Source: Protonemura montana (lineage: Eukaryota; Arthropoda; Insecta; Plecoptera; Nemouridae). Taken from it: a DNA stretch of 64,000 nt. Position numbers and translations under genes: made by a program. The stretch is from contig OX387604.1 of assembly GCA_947568835.1 (NCBI GenBank), positions 7,161,860-7,225,859 of the forward strand, read 5' to 3'. Shown here piece by piece: positions 9,324-21,494 of this stretch. Every line of letters begins with the position of its first letter. Position 1 is the stretch's first letter. Below the pieces are notes generated by a model. That model was not told where the DNA came from and made no database searches. It saw only the letters and a list, made by a program, of their open reading frames with translations.

Positions 9324-11993
9324 TTCGAAATGTTTTATTTTTTATTAATTAAATTTTATTTCATCAAGCGATTGGAAATTTCTGAAAATTACATTGTCTA
9401 AAGCCAAATGTTACAGACTATCTGCTGTAGCAGGTAGTACAAGCTGCTATCGTGGACAACCTATCTATGATGATGGACTAGGGCTTCGCGAACCGAATTT
9501 GAGTTGCGTTGTAAGATGAGCGTAGGGATATTTTGGGGTGATAAAATGTGAAGACAATCCGTAGTTGATAGCAGCTAATGGGAACAACGTTTTGTCCAAA
9601 CTTACAGGCAGTTCGCCAACATACTGCTAATTTTCTAGAAACTATGTGTTTTCAATATAGATATTGATGGTAAGGTAACATGCTTTTACTTAAACTGCCG
9701 TGAAATTAGCAATGCAAATTGCGCTGGACCGCTAAAAAACACAACTCTCGAAGGTATCCGACACTAGTAGGCTTAAAAACACATTTTGTGCGTTTGGTGA
9801 CTTGGGTAGTAAACGCTAAAATTTTGAAAACGATCGGAGATGTGAAAGAAAAAAATCACGTGAAATAACCTAGATAATAAACCTGTAAAATCCATGTACC
9901 TTAGGTCTCAAACTACTCAAACTAATACCATCACACATATGTGAATGGAATACTATATCATGGGTGTACTGCAACCCCAGTTCTATACCCATCCTAAAAA
10001 ACAAAAATAATATTTGGCTGTTACCTTCTTAATTTGTGGTATGGTTTAGGTTGGTATAATATAACTGTTACTTTCAGTTAAACAGAGAGGAAATATTCCA
10101 ATCAGCAAATCGATTTCTAGCAAAACGATTAATGGAAATCAACCAAGGCTCCCAATGCGATTTCTGACAATTGAAATGAATCAATCACTTTCTAATTTAA
10201 TCATTTGTGATTTGTGATCGGCTTGGGTGGTTTGACCATTTTATCTTTAGTTGGGGAGAGTCAATGGTAGAAGTTAGGAGCTCGCGGTCGTTCATCACAA
10301 CCGCGAAGAGTGACTGCAATGCAAGACACAATGCTGTGTGTGCAAGTAACAACCCACGGGCATTCAAATCTCTCACAGTTTCAGCGACCGAACCAATTCA
10401 CATTGATCGATTCAATTCACTTACGAGATAATAGGCTTTGATTGATCTGCCTCCAGAACCTGCCGTATACTCGAATGAGTGGATTCTACTTAGATGCGTT
10501 CTTTTTTTCAATTAACGCAACATTATTTTGCTTGTGGGATTTTCTCCGTTGAAAACAGTGCATTAGGTAAAATGATTTCTGCAACTATATCAACGGGTAA
10601 AAAATGTTTAGCTTACATAACAGGAGACCTCTTTTGTAAATTGCAATTTACTGACCAGTGCCCAGAAGTGGCACTTGGTTTGGATCCCACTTCAATTAAA
10701 ATTTCATTAACAGAATATCACTAGATAGTAATTTTGTAAACATTGCGTCTCTCAAGCCTCTTCTGAACCGATAACCGAATAATTGATTGCATCCGAGGAA
10801 GCTACTGGACAATGCGGAGATCACAGGGGACCGGGAGCCTCGAGCCTGGAGGCTGTAGCCAAGTGTATAAGGCAACAAGTCAAGTGGGGCAGGGGAAATT
10901 TGAAGCGATGGTCAGTGACAGTGGTGACTTTGGTGGTGACCGCCATCTGCCAGCTGGAGAAGCCATTCGGGACCACTGTCGTTTCGTCCCCTCATTTCTT
11001 ATCCTCTCTTAAACCCTCGTCACGGGACGAGTCCACAAGGCTTTTGGGATATTGAATAGTCGTAGCCTGACGACCACTCTAGGAACGATAAATGGGACCG
11101 GGACTCGTGAAGTCCGCAAATCTCTTTGGAACTCGTCACTGAATTTAATGCGATGAGTTCGAGATGAACTTCCTTTTTGGCACTTCGGTGGTGCTAGTTG
11201 TTGTCAATTCTGTGCACTAAAACTTAATAATAGAGGGCGATTAGACTGGCATCGAAAAACTTTAATTTCTAATTATTCTAATAATCTAATCTTGTAATTT
11301 AGAGTAAGTGCTAAGAAAACAATAAAATGCATATCAAAGCTACTAAGTAAAACATTTCGATGGCAGTGAGAGATGAAACTGAAGTTCTAACTAAGCCTAA
11401 ATGTCTGAAAAATGGTTCCCATTTCGCATCTTCCGAGTATCGAAATCGAGAGATCAAGATTTTCGATATGTGCGAAAATAACTGGAAACGAATAATATTC
11501 AGGGGTTGCGCGTACAATGCACGGTAAACACTGGTTGCTGGTGTTGGAGCTGCCTAGTGGGGCAAGGGCGAATTGTAGAAGTGGAGGGGAGGGGAGGGGT
11601 GCGTGAGAAAGCGTTTCTCTCCTGGAATACACGCGCCTCTCGCCCCCCCCCCCCCTTCCCACCCTCAAGGCAGCTGGGCGCGTGCCGACTCAACCCTATT
11701 CCATTAATAAAGTGACTACATGTGAACCATTTCACCTACAATTTCAAGCAGGTAGTTTTTTGTATAGTGAATCTGTGGGTGCAATTTCACAGCAAAAAAA
11801 TTATACTTATGAAGTCGGTCAATATCAAGGCATACGACAAGATATCGAGTATCTATGTGTACGTCACCGGAAACAACGAATAACACTCAACGGAATAACC
11901 AGCAAGGCATTTCGGCTTCGCAGCATTTTGGCATAAAATGTGACGTGTGTGCATGCACACTTCCTTGGTTGCTTGTCCCCATCTCCTGCAAGG
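9324..11993. other. Intergenic, no gene seen
   Basis: Only short unconserved reading frames are present. It includes a phrase near 9478-9530 that recurs at 36246-36290, and a 13-C run at 11643-11655 in a purine/pyrimidine-skewed segment. Confidence 0.5.
9478..9530. repeat. Short dispersed repeat (partner at 36246-36290)
   Basis: It shares actagggcttcg, then aatttgagttgcgttgta, then gagcgt with 36246-36290. Identity is unknown; it may be one end of an old non-autonomous transposon. Confidence 0.45.
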
Positions 11994-13036
11994 CCAGAAA
12001 GCAGTGGCGTAACTACCGGCGGGGCAGGCGAGCCATCCGTCCCCGGGCCCAGAGGTTTTTCCCTGATGGGGGAGGGGGCACGATCGAAGGCTCGTGGGGC
12101 CCGCCAGGAGGAAAAAACTCTGGCGCGTGCCGATCGCGCCGGCCGACGAGTATGTGTCGACGACCCACGTCAAAGTTATTTTGTTGTGTTTGCCAAAATA
12201 ATCTTAAAGTTAGTAGTTGCATTTCAGGCACTCTCACTACCCCATTAACGCTGTGGGACAAAACTGTGGTCTGTAATGGTTACATAGTTACTAAGTTGCT
12301 ACTGCCGCTGAGTGCGTAGGCACTCAACGCTACTGCCTTACTCTTTTTCGGCTCAAATTACCGAATTTACGTTATTTCTGTGGGCATGGGTAACTTATTT
12401 TTCCCAATTGTGGGAAAAAACAGTTTTTCACAATTACTGTTCACTGTAGTCACTGTTCACTGGGCTACGGAGGCTGACGGAAGTCACCGCGGGGCCATTG
12501 CGGGGCCCAAAAAAAGACGTATTTAATGCGACATTCACAAGAAAGTGAACAAACTTCCTAAAATCAGAAGCTTTTTCGTGTCTACTGGTTCGAGTTTTCC
12601 AGTGTACAGCGATAGTTTGGCCGTGACAAGAGAAACTTCTAATAGCACTGTAAATTTTCCTGATGTGCACTACCAGAAAATGCGGTAAGAATATATTAGA
12701 TTATACTGATATAATGCGGGGTTTAGTTAATAATAATCCAAGTTTTAGTTTTTCTCTATCAAATTTGGCGCAAGGTGTCTGGATGTATTTCCTCCCATAT
12801 AAAGTACAGTATGCGGTGCTTTGGATCTTAAATCTATCATTATTTCTCAATCTGTGGTCACTTAGATGTGAATATAACTGCAAACTGAGTTTGATGTATC
12901 TATCTTTTAGCTTTCTCAGAACGCGTATGAGACTGAAATATTTGCGTTCTCGTCATGTCGAGACAGCCTAAATTTCCCAACACGAAAAAGGAATGAATAA
13001 TCCAACTGCTTACAAACAAACAGTACCCGGACATCG

Positions 13037-13330
13037 TTGGTGGCGATACAAAATATTTCCTTGTTGAAAAGGGCCTATGTCGTTCTTCGGGGCCTTTTTC
13101 CTACTTGTACTGAGTCAAAACGAAGCTTTTCGAAAAACTATTATACAAAATCCAAAACGGGGCTTGGTTATTCACCTGCACTTAATACTGCGTATTGTCA
13201 ACCTTGTTGGCTATTTGCTGACAAAAAAAAGACAAATAGCTGTTTATATAAAGGGAAGCTACCCCTGGGGAAATGGAATTCGTGACTGGAAACATCTATA
13301 CGTCATTTTTCACCATGGATCGTTTTCGGC
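13037..13330 (+). pseudogene. hAT/ZMYM1-like transposase remnant (TTF zinc finger)
   Basis: Two overlapping plus-strand frames together carry an RSFS...YSPALNTAYCQPCWLF-like segment and a following GIRDWKH motif, typical of TTF-type zinc fingers at the N-terminus of ZMYM1-like hAT proteins. A frameshift separates them and the rest of the protein is missing. Confidence 0.5.
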
Positions 13331-13490
13331 GATCCCAATTAAACACTAAATCGCAAAGAATTGTTTATTTCTAGTAACTACACATGTATTCAGTATCTTT
13401 TTCATCACTCGCAAGTGAACGTATACAAATGTGTGCGATTCAGAAACATTAGAACTGTTAATTTTTTCAGATCACTTCCTTTCGGGGGGA

Positions 13491-13512
13491 GGGGGGGGGG
13501 GGGGGGGGGGGG
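13491..13512. repeat. Poly-G run
   Basis: Twenty-two consecutive G bases, preceded by a 6-G run, inside the right part of the hAT element. Confidence 0.95.
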
Positions 13513-13569
13513 CAAGGAAAAATCTTGCCCCTGGGCCCAAAAATACCTAGTTACTCCACTGCCAGCAAG

Positions 13570-16373
13570 TACCACAAGTCAGCACGAATCGTTTCAGAAA
13601 CTAGCACATATAAAAATGAGAGACTTGTCAATTGCGGAACTTTTCATGCAATTAAGAAATCATGAAAGCAGCAAAGAAAACCCGTCAAATGCAGATTTCA
13701 CAACAAAAAAAAACTGAGATTTTACTCCAACCTTCTGGCCTAAGGAATAAATCCACTGCTCGTTCATTAAACAGGGGATTTAAGTCTCCCCATATTTCCT
13801 GTTTCGATTCGTTGCAAAACCATGTCGGAAATGCGTTTTAGAATACGGTCAGAGTTACAGCTGCATCGTAGAATGACTGATTAGGACATTCGGACTTTGG
13901 GTGGGGACATTGGGTTGGGATGTTGAGATATTGGGGTTTCGGACACGAAGGGAGAGCCAAACAGGTTGCCAGTAAAGAAGTCCGAGGACCTAAACTTTGT
14001 TTCGCAGTTCTTAGTTTGAGCGTCTTTTATTAGAGCAGGTTTCCAGTGTCATATATTGTACAGACAAGAGCACAGAGTACACACTAAACAGCATATAGAG
14101 TGTACTTAGACTAGCTATACAGGCAGCTGCACTTTGACTGCACCGATTCACAATAATAAAACACATCTCAGTTCACCATTACCAGGGCAGCATCGATTCT
14201 ACCATCAGCTGCCATTCACTTCAAGAGATCACAATAGAAAATATAAATATTCTTCTTCTTAAATGTATACATTGTACTAAAAATGAAGTAAACCAAATTT
14301 GGCCTGAGCTCGACTTATTTTTCACCTTTCATGACATGAAAGCACTTTCGAGAAAATGACACAAAACCTCAGTACAGTGTATTGTCGCAAGCACGTGTTA
14401 TGTTCCAAAATGGGGTGGGCAGATGGTTTTTACTGTAAATAGAAAATACATTTACATTTCGTGCAATGTGCATGAATATTTTCTGAGCAGATATCCATCT
14501 CATTACAACTTAAAAGCATATTATTTCTTTTCCTAGCCAAAAATTTGCATGATCTGTATGAACACGTAATGGTAAAAAAGGTTCACCTGGTTTATTTTAT
14601 TTTAGCACGTATGCATTTAAGTCCCGCTTCTGTATTATTTCAGAAGTTTATACTGTTTAACCCTCCGAACTGGAACTAACCTGCAATGTGTTATGCTAAT
14701 CGTGAAAATCATGGACCGAAAAGTGGACATTAATACCCACGGCCGCTAGAGCTAGGAACTGCCATCGCCATCACAATTAAAAGGGGGCATTAGATACTGA
14801 TCTATCATTCTAAAATAAAAGTGACCGCTATAAGTTATAAGGCAAATTGTGAACCTTTTTTCAATATCCCTGACATAAAGCTTCCTTGGGTTATGCAAGG
14901 CACAACACTTGAAGCCTAGTGGCTTACAACCTCCAGTTACAGTCTGACCCAGTGAGAAATTGTTGCAATCTATGCTCTATCTACGCTTGTGAGCATCGTA
15001 TGAAACCTTGTGAGAGTATGACTTGGAACTTGCTGACATTGTCGAACTAGATCAAACACATCACTTCAAGCAAAGCCAAATATTTCATATAAATTATTAA
15101 CAGTACAATAAAATAGTCCAATGATCCGTTGCCTCAAGCTCTCCTCCTATCTAACTATACTTTCGGTTTGGTCCGGTTTTACCAAATTTTTCAACTAGGG
15201 TTGAGCTGTATGTGATTGGAAGTCGCAATGACTAAACTCCAACATAGGAGTTGAGATTTTGGTTTGACCTGGTCTTAGTGTTGGCAATTTTGATGATTTT
15301 ATTTGAGATTTACACCTCCATCAATCTGTTTTAGAAACTTGTGGATTAGATCATGCGACAAAGTAAGGATACTGGAAATTAGGTACCGTTGTGGTAATCA
15401 GACTAGGTAGGATCTAAACTAGGCTCTTTCTGCGATGGCGCAAATAGCCAAACAGCGGATGTGCCGTAAAACCGAACAATATTCGATCTGCAAATTTAGG
15501 CAGTAGAATGCATGGACAAAAAGTCAATTAAGGTATCAATGAAGGTACAAAGAATGTTAAGAATGATGTTAATGCCTTTATTTGGGCATCACAGATTGAA
15601 CTCTAAGACCAACTCAAATGAAATCGAAAATAGAAAATAATTTGACATTTTTATGAAAAAACACAATTGAAAATAAAAAAAAAAATTTGAATCTTTTCTA
15701 CATTTTTCAATTGAACATTTCAAGTCCCAACGCTACTTTTGGTAACTTTTGGTAACCGGAATGAAGATCTCTTTCATGCGATAAATCATATCCTAAATAT
15801 GTTCAATTATCGAAAATATTGCTTAAGGATTGAAAACATTTGTAATCAACAACGGTTCACAAGAAACGTATTATATGTTTAAAATATTATTAAAAGCAGC
15901 ATAAAATTTGACGAAATTCAGATACTTTTTCATGACGAGGTTCACAAAAAAAAAACTAGTTACATAATTCAGGTACCCATGATCTCCTATTTACTAAACT
16001 GGTCCAACATGATTTCGACTAGATCATTTTATATAAGCAGAAACACATGCAACCTATAATACCTAAAGTAAATTTCCGCAGTAGGTGCTTAGGGGAAGAT
16101 CCATTCAATTCGAGGGGTTTATTGAAGAGTTGTCGCAAACGCAAAACGCAAACCATCCGAGAAATGGTTTAATTGTGAAATTGGAATTGCAAGGATATGC
16201 CGATCTTGATTATACTTCTATTTAAACTGATGCCTCTAAAAAAAAAAATCACCAACCAGCTTGAATCGAAACTCTAGTGAGCAATTTTTGTGTGCAAAAC
16301 TTGGTCTGAAATCACAATTTTATCCAAAAGGATCTTCCCCCAAGAACATATTAGACGCAACCTAATAATCAGG
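13570..16373. other. Intergenic, no gene seen; 3' flank of Hey at right
   Basis: AT-rich sequence without recognisable coding. The part just below 16374 is likely the 3' untranslated region of Hey, but I could not place a convincing polyadenylation site. Confidence 0.5.
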
Positions 16374-16954
16374 CTAATATGCAAGCTCCGCGCCCCATGG
16401 CCGGTAGGGTTTCATGTTGCCACCAGTAACCGTGTTGAAGCTGTGTCCGGGATGACCTGGATGACCGGGGTGTCCCGGATGGCCCGGATGGCCCGGATGT
16501 CCGGGTACGGAACTCAACGCCATGTACTGTCCGGTAAAGCCATGCAGTGCTTTAGGGGCCAGGGCGGGCCCCAAAGTTGGAGTCAGCCCGGGGGTCTCGT
16601 ATGACTCGTGCAGCGGTGAGGGCCCTTGACCCTGTCCAGGAAACGAATGGGGGTTGTTTGGAATGTACGGCTGGCTGCCACCGTACCATGGTGGGCCAGC
16701 TACTAGGCCGGTGCCCGGACCAGTGCCATTGCCGGTAGTGACAGGGTTGCCGGCACCGGTCTGTTTGGCAGTGAGCTCGCGCTGAGCCGCAAAGCATTGC
16801 AAATGAGAGATGAGTCGGAGTCGTAGGGGGTCTTGAATCTCCATGCCTTCTTCGGTGACCAAATAGCGGGCCACCTCAGACGCGCATTCACGAAACCCGA
16901 TGTTATGGTAGTCCAGTGCGAACTTGTGTGGCTCGTATGCAAGCCCGTCCATCC
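16374..16954 (-). CDS. Hey: Hey exon 3 (Orange domain, YRPW, stop)
   Basis: The acceptor TTCCAG at 16955-16960 opens this terminal exon, which carries the Orange domain, a Gly/Pro-rich linker, the His-Pro-Gly repeat and YRPW. Confidence 0.93.
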
Positions 16955-18529
16955 CTGGAACAGAACGGGAACGTCAAAATTCTGTTCAACCTACGAAAGA
17001 TATAGTGGTTGCAAAGGGAGGGGGGGGGGGAGGGGGGGGGGGGGGGGCGTGAATAATAAATATCCAGTCGTTAAAAAAAAAACTATTTACAACTGAGTTT
17101 TCGAATACTAAGTAAAAACAACAAATTTTCCCGACATTTCGCTATTCATGCCTGTAACTTCATTAAGAATGATAACAGTAATTCCATTTCTCCGATAGCA
17201 AAAAAAAACCACATAAATAAAAACAATTGCCTTGTTCAGGCCATAATTCAGCCGTTTGTTTGTTAAAGTTATGAATCACGAATGAAGCAAAAACATTTTA
17301 TGCAAGGCACTGAAAAATGTAAGCCAAGTTTTCTACAATGATTAACTGGCCTTGTCGAGAGGCAGAAAGTATGAAAATATTTCCGTGAAATAGGTACCCT
17401 GGCTAAAGTGAGTTCCCATGCACACCACAATATATACATCAATTTGTCCCTACTCAGTGTGGAAAGGTAAAAGTTACGTTATCGGAATTTTTGACGGACT
17501 GAGGTGAAGTTTAGTTTCCACTAAAAAAAAAACGAATTGAGTAGTTCAGAAAATGTAGTAAGAATAACTCAGAAAGAGAGCAATGGTAAAACACTTTTAA
17601 TATAATTACGTTGTGTCAACAATTTGCGACTGTTATAATGGTAATTGAAATGTCATGGTCTCACCACCCAACAATCAACCGCAACTAAACCGCAACAATC
17701 CAAACAAACAACAAACCAACGCAACAATCAACAATCCGCAAGAAACAGTCCCACTACATTTAAACCTTTTCCTATGTAACACTATGACTCCACCGCATAA
17801 AATCTCAATAATGATATTGTCGGAAAATTCTTGGTCGTGCATGGACTAATTTTACAAACCAAGAATCTGTAATGTAATCTGTAATGTAATGAAAAATTTC
17901 ATGCTGCAAGGCGTGCGTACTAGGTCAACATAGGACTCCCCCAAACCCTAATCGAATTTGCACTTCACTGTCGCAAGTCGTACATACCTTTAGCATGGAG
18001 CATCTTGAGATGGTCAACAGTCAACTGAAGGATTTCAGCCTTTTCGAGCTTAGCGGATCCCTGCTTTTCGAAGGCGGAAGGCACCAGTCTCTTGAGTTCT
18101 ACTAGGCTTGTGTTGATTCGATCACGCCGACGTTTCTCTATGATCCCTCGTCTCTTCTTACGGCTCATCAGCTGACAGTCGTCCACCCCCGACAAGCATC
18201 TGATTCAAACACAATGAGTGGTTAGGCATACAATTGATTTCCACTGGCACCTTGCAATAAAAGGCAATTCGAAAATGTATACGCTAGACAAAGAATATCC
18301 TCAAATTGCAAGCCAACTGCAATGATCAACAGATAGCAAAGCAAACTTACTGGTCTTTCGAGGATTCTTCGGAGAACGCATCGTCGCAATCGTCACTTTC
18401 GCTCAATTGCCTCTTCCTTCGTCCAGTTCTTTCGGTGGGTTGTGGATGACCTAAAGCTGGCCAACTGCTACCGGAATACCCCCAGTGCAAAGGAGGCTGT
18501 GGCTGTGGCTCATCCATATCACTTTCCAC
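16374..18529 (-). CDS. Hey: Hey, hairy/E(spl)-related bHLH-Orange repressor
   Basis: Three exons join in frame: 18529-18351, 18199-17988 and 16954-16374 (179+212+581 = 972 nt, 323 residues plus stop). All introns are GT-AG. The basic region reads [14 protein letters not shown] with Gly where Hairy/E(spl) proteins have Pro, which is diagnostic of Hey. A helix-loop-helix follows, then an Orange domain around residues 143-187 ([14 protein letters not shown]). The C-terminus has the YRPW motif at about 314-317, near the end as in other Hey proteins; the usual TEIGAF tail is replaced by a shorter GAELAY-type end. Known family role: a nuclear DNA-binding repressor, usually a Notch target. Residues 270-300 hold a run of His-Pro-Gly triplets. 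Length is close to vertebrate HEY1/HEY2. Identification is firm; the 5' UTR is not defined. Confidence 0.95.
17021..17047. repeat. Poly-G run in Hey intron 2
   Basis: Ten G, one A, then sixteen G bases, close to the acceptor side of the intron. Confidence 0.95.
17988..18199 (-). CDS. Hey: Hey exon 2 (bHLH)
   Basis: The acceptor AATCAG and donor G|GTATGT frame the whole basic helix-loop-helix domain. Confidence 0.93.
18351..18529 (-). CDS. Hey: Hey exon 1 (coding)
   Basis: It starts with ATG at 18529 and encodes an acidic and Pro-rich N-terminus. The donor is CA|GTAAGT, ending in phase 2. Confidence 0.88.
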
Positions 18530-20085
18530 TTCTTACACCTCTCACGCGTGAAACTCAAAAACACAACACCCGACGATCAACTCAACAAATCCACAAAATC
18601 TCGAGTCACTTAATCACACGCAAACGCAAACACAAATAAAACGCACGAAATCACAAAGTCTTGCGACAAGATTCGAGAATAAGATGTTGAGATGCGTAAG
18701 TGTGTTCAGCACGTGTGCGTAGCTGCGTGCATACGTCGAGCGAACGTATGTGGGTGCGCCGTGCGTGCGGTCGGAAGGGCTAACAGACGACGACTGATTG
18801 TGTGCACCACGTCGGCCGCATGGGCCGGCCGACCGTCTCCCCCCCCCCCCCCCCCCCCAGACCCCAGGCGGCACCCCTGGCACCACGATCACACGCTCGC
18901 CTCGCGGCCGCGGCCAAAGACACCCTCCAACTCGACCCCAACCAGGAACACACGCACACACACGCACACACACACGCATTCCGGCAAGGTAACAGTTGGT
19001 TTCGTCAGCCTTTGCACACTTCTATTCGTCTTGGCATACTGGGCGATTGAGCCTTTCGAGCTTGCGCCTGTATACATTATAAAATAGCCCTAATAAATTA
19101 ATCTGGTAATATAGACAACTCCGGTCTAAGCCTGATCGACGCTTTTTGAATGTTAAAGGCAATCAACATTGCCCTAAAATATAAATCGTAGTGGGTAAAT
19201 TAATTTTGTGAGCGTAGTTTGCAGAAACATGTCTCAATGCACTTATTGCGCTGTGTTCCAGGGTCGCTGTATTGCGCATTACCGGGTCCTCTACATCAAC
19301 AAAGTCAAGGCACCCTAACATGCTACCATTTTGCACGATAATGCTCACAGTTTATTCCTGATTCGCAAGACGAGATGATGCGAAGATGCTCTTGAGATGT
19401 TTGCGATATGCTGCCAGAAATAATGTTGTGATGGTCAGAGGGGGGCGGCATGTCGCTTCCGCATGAAGCGTGCGACCGCGTGCCGTGGTGGGTGCCGTGG
19501 GGGCTACTGCCCCTGCACGGGGTTGGGGGAGGGGGTGCGTGGTGAGAGGTGCCACCGAGGAGGCTTCCCACGGTCACGGCCTGCTGCCGCCAGCCGACCA
19601 CCTGCCCCCCTCTTCACCCTCCCCCCTCCCCCCCCCCCCCCCGCCATCCAGCATCCACACGATATCCCTCACCCTTGCTTCCAGGGTCGGACAGTCAACG
19701 AGCGAACTGCATACGGGAGGGATCAGGATTTGATCCAAATAATGAATGTGCACTTTGTCGTAAACGCATCAATATTAGCGCCCCTTTATTGTTTGCTTGT
19801 TTTTGTAGTTATTGGTATTTCACGCAGGTTTCCCACGCAATCTAGTGGAATATTCCTGTCACGCATATGAAGTGTAATAAAAGTTACGAGGCTGAGAAAA
19901 AAATGATCAAAAATTTAGCCTTATTGTTAAATGGGTTTGCAAATTTTTCACCCATTAAATGCGAGCAAAAAATGATTTCAAAATGGCAAGACTAATGTAG
20001 GGAATCAGAAAACGTACAAACAAATCTTTTTACAAAAGCATGCCTTCGACTGAAGTTCGTACTTTTGATTATTATTTTTATTTTT
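18530..20085. other. Hey upstream region, GC-rich with poly-C and CA tracts
   Basis: This is probably the Hey 5' UTR and promoter. It has a 20-C run at 18839-18858, a (CA)n-like tract near 18950-18980 and a C-rich tract at 19621-19642. The reading frames here are low-complexity translations of these tracts, and I see no gene. Confidence 0.45.
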
Positions 20086-20089
20086 TTTA

Positions 20090-20090
<1 letters not shown>

Positions 20091-20125
<35 letters not shown>
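20091..20125. repeat. (TAA)n microsatellite, LINE tail
   Basis: About eleven TAA units. On the minus strand it follows the 3' end of the LINE reverse transcriptase and reads (ATT)n, so it is probably the LINE tail. Confidence 0.8.
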
Positions 20126-20126
<1 letters not shown>

Positions 20127-21280
20127 TATTTTTATTCCAGGATTGGTTACAAATATAACATTGGAAAGTCATTGACATATACATTAAAACTCATCCTTGT
20201 AGAAGTCATTCACAGAGTAAAAACAATGCTTCATCAGAACATTTTTTAGCAACCTATCAAAGTTTTTGTCATTTTGTTTCGATTTAATACTAAAAGAAGG
20301 TGGTTGAAAATCTTCACTCCATTAGAGATTGGTCCTTTAGTGTAAAATTTAGTATTCAAGTCATATATTTTGAAATTGCCTCTTAAAATATGCTCATGAT
20401 GACTGTCGTGTAATTGTTTAGTCAGATCCTTATTGCTAATTACTTACATTACAATATTAAAAATGTACATACAAGGTAGAGGCATAATGCCATAGTTTTT
20501 AAAAAGTGGTACAGTTGAATCTTTAAAATATACACGTGGATGTGTGGGGTTATAGCTAGCATAAGCTAAATATTTCATTGCCCTTTTTTGTAATTTGAAA
20601 TCCTGGTAAGAGGAGAATGCCCCCATAAAATGATTCCATAAAGCAGATTGGTGTGTATATAGGAAAAATATACTAGTTTTGCCACACTTGGATTACATAT
20701 TTTTAAAATTCTTTTAATCAAGTAGCAGCCAGATACAATTTTAAGTGCTACATTATTAATGTGAGACGACCATTTGAAACGAGAGTCAATTGTCAGTCCT
20801 AAGAATCTGGTTTCGTCCTTTAACGTGATACTTTTACCCTCAAGGTAAACAAGTGGAGACGTCAAGTTGTTATCAATCAATTTACTGTTTTGGTGGGGTC
20901 TACAATTTATAATCATAGTTTCTTTGGCATTAAGGATTAAGTCATTATGTAAACTCCGTTCTTTCATTTGGTTGACCGCCGTTTTGGTAGTTTCCTCAAT
21001 TTTATGTAAATCGTCACATATAAGTTGTGTCGTATCATCGGCAAATATAGTTATGACACCTGTTGTAACAGATGATGCCAGATCATTAATGTAAATGATA
21101 AATAAGATTGGTGCAATTGACGCACCCTGGGGTCACCTGCATTGACGATACTTTCATTAGAATATGCTATTCCTTTGGGATGAGTGATCCTGACTATTTT
21201 TTTTTCTGTTGCGAAGGAAAATTTCGACCCATTTATTTGCAATATCTCTTCTACCGAGACATTTTAGTTTTTCGAATTGA
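20126..21280 (-). mobile_element. Jockey/CR1-like LINE, 5'-truncated and frameshifted
   Basis: The minus strand encodes the C-terminal half of a non-LTR reverse transcriptase. From right to left: a finger/palm stretch ending in W-V-E-I-F-L-R-N-R-K, a PQGASIAPILF segment, the catalytic FADDT near 21031-21050, the thumb (WSSHINNVALKI), and a C-terminal region with QKRAMKYL and GVKIFNHL. Several frameshifts and stops break the frame, for example just before PQGA and in the last 200 bp. No endonuclease domain is present. The element stops abruptly at the SINE at 21281. Confidence 0.82.
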
Positions 21281-21494
21281 TTATTGGGCTTTAACGACGA
21301 ACTTGTTTGACAACTGGCCCTGCGGTACTTGTCTATTGGCGTCGGTGAATAAGCGGATGATTTGGAGGATAATGATGAACCTAACCTAGCATAGAAGGGA
21401 GGAGGGGAAACCCGGTGCCGGCAATTAGCTTACTCCTGTCGAAGAGTACCAAGGGGACCACCGGCTTAACGCCCCTTCCAAAGGACGGTACAAC
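21277..21494 (-). repeat. 5S-derived SINE, copy 1 (head missing)
   Basis: It matches the 3' half of the copies at 49.6 and 51.1 kb (ttaacgacga, gaaacccggtgccgg, accaccggcttaac, ggacggtacaac). The 5S-like head is absent. It abuts the truncated end of the LINE. Confidence 0.8.

Larger units (their letters stand above)
12002..13561. mobile_element. hAT-like DNA transposon (decayed)
   Basis: The left end starts CAGTGGCGTAACTA and the right end finishes TAGTTACTCCACTG, giving hAT-type terminal inverted repeats with similar GGGCCC-containing subterminal sequence. Flanking 8-mers CCAGAAAG (11994-12001) and CCAGCAAG (13562-13569) match at 7 of 8 positions, as expected for an old 8-bp target-site duplication. 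Inside, plus-strand frames at about 13037-13330 resemble the TTF-type zinc-finger start of ZMYM1-like hAT transposases: a Cys-x2-Cys-like segment ending PCWLF, then G-x2-DWKH. They are split across two frames. No catalytic hAT core is visible, so the element cannot move on its own. Confidence 0.72.
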
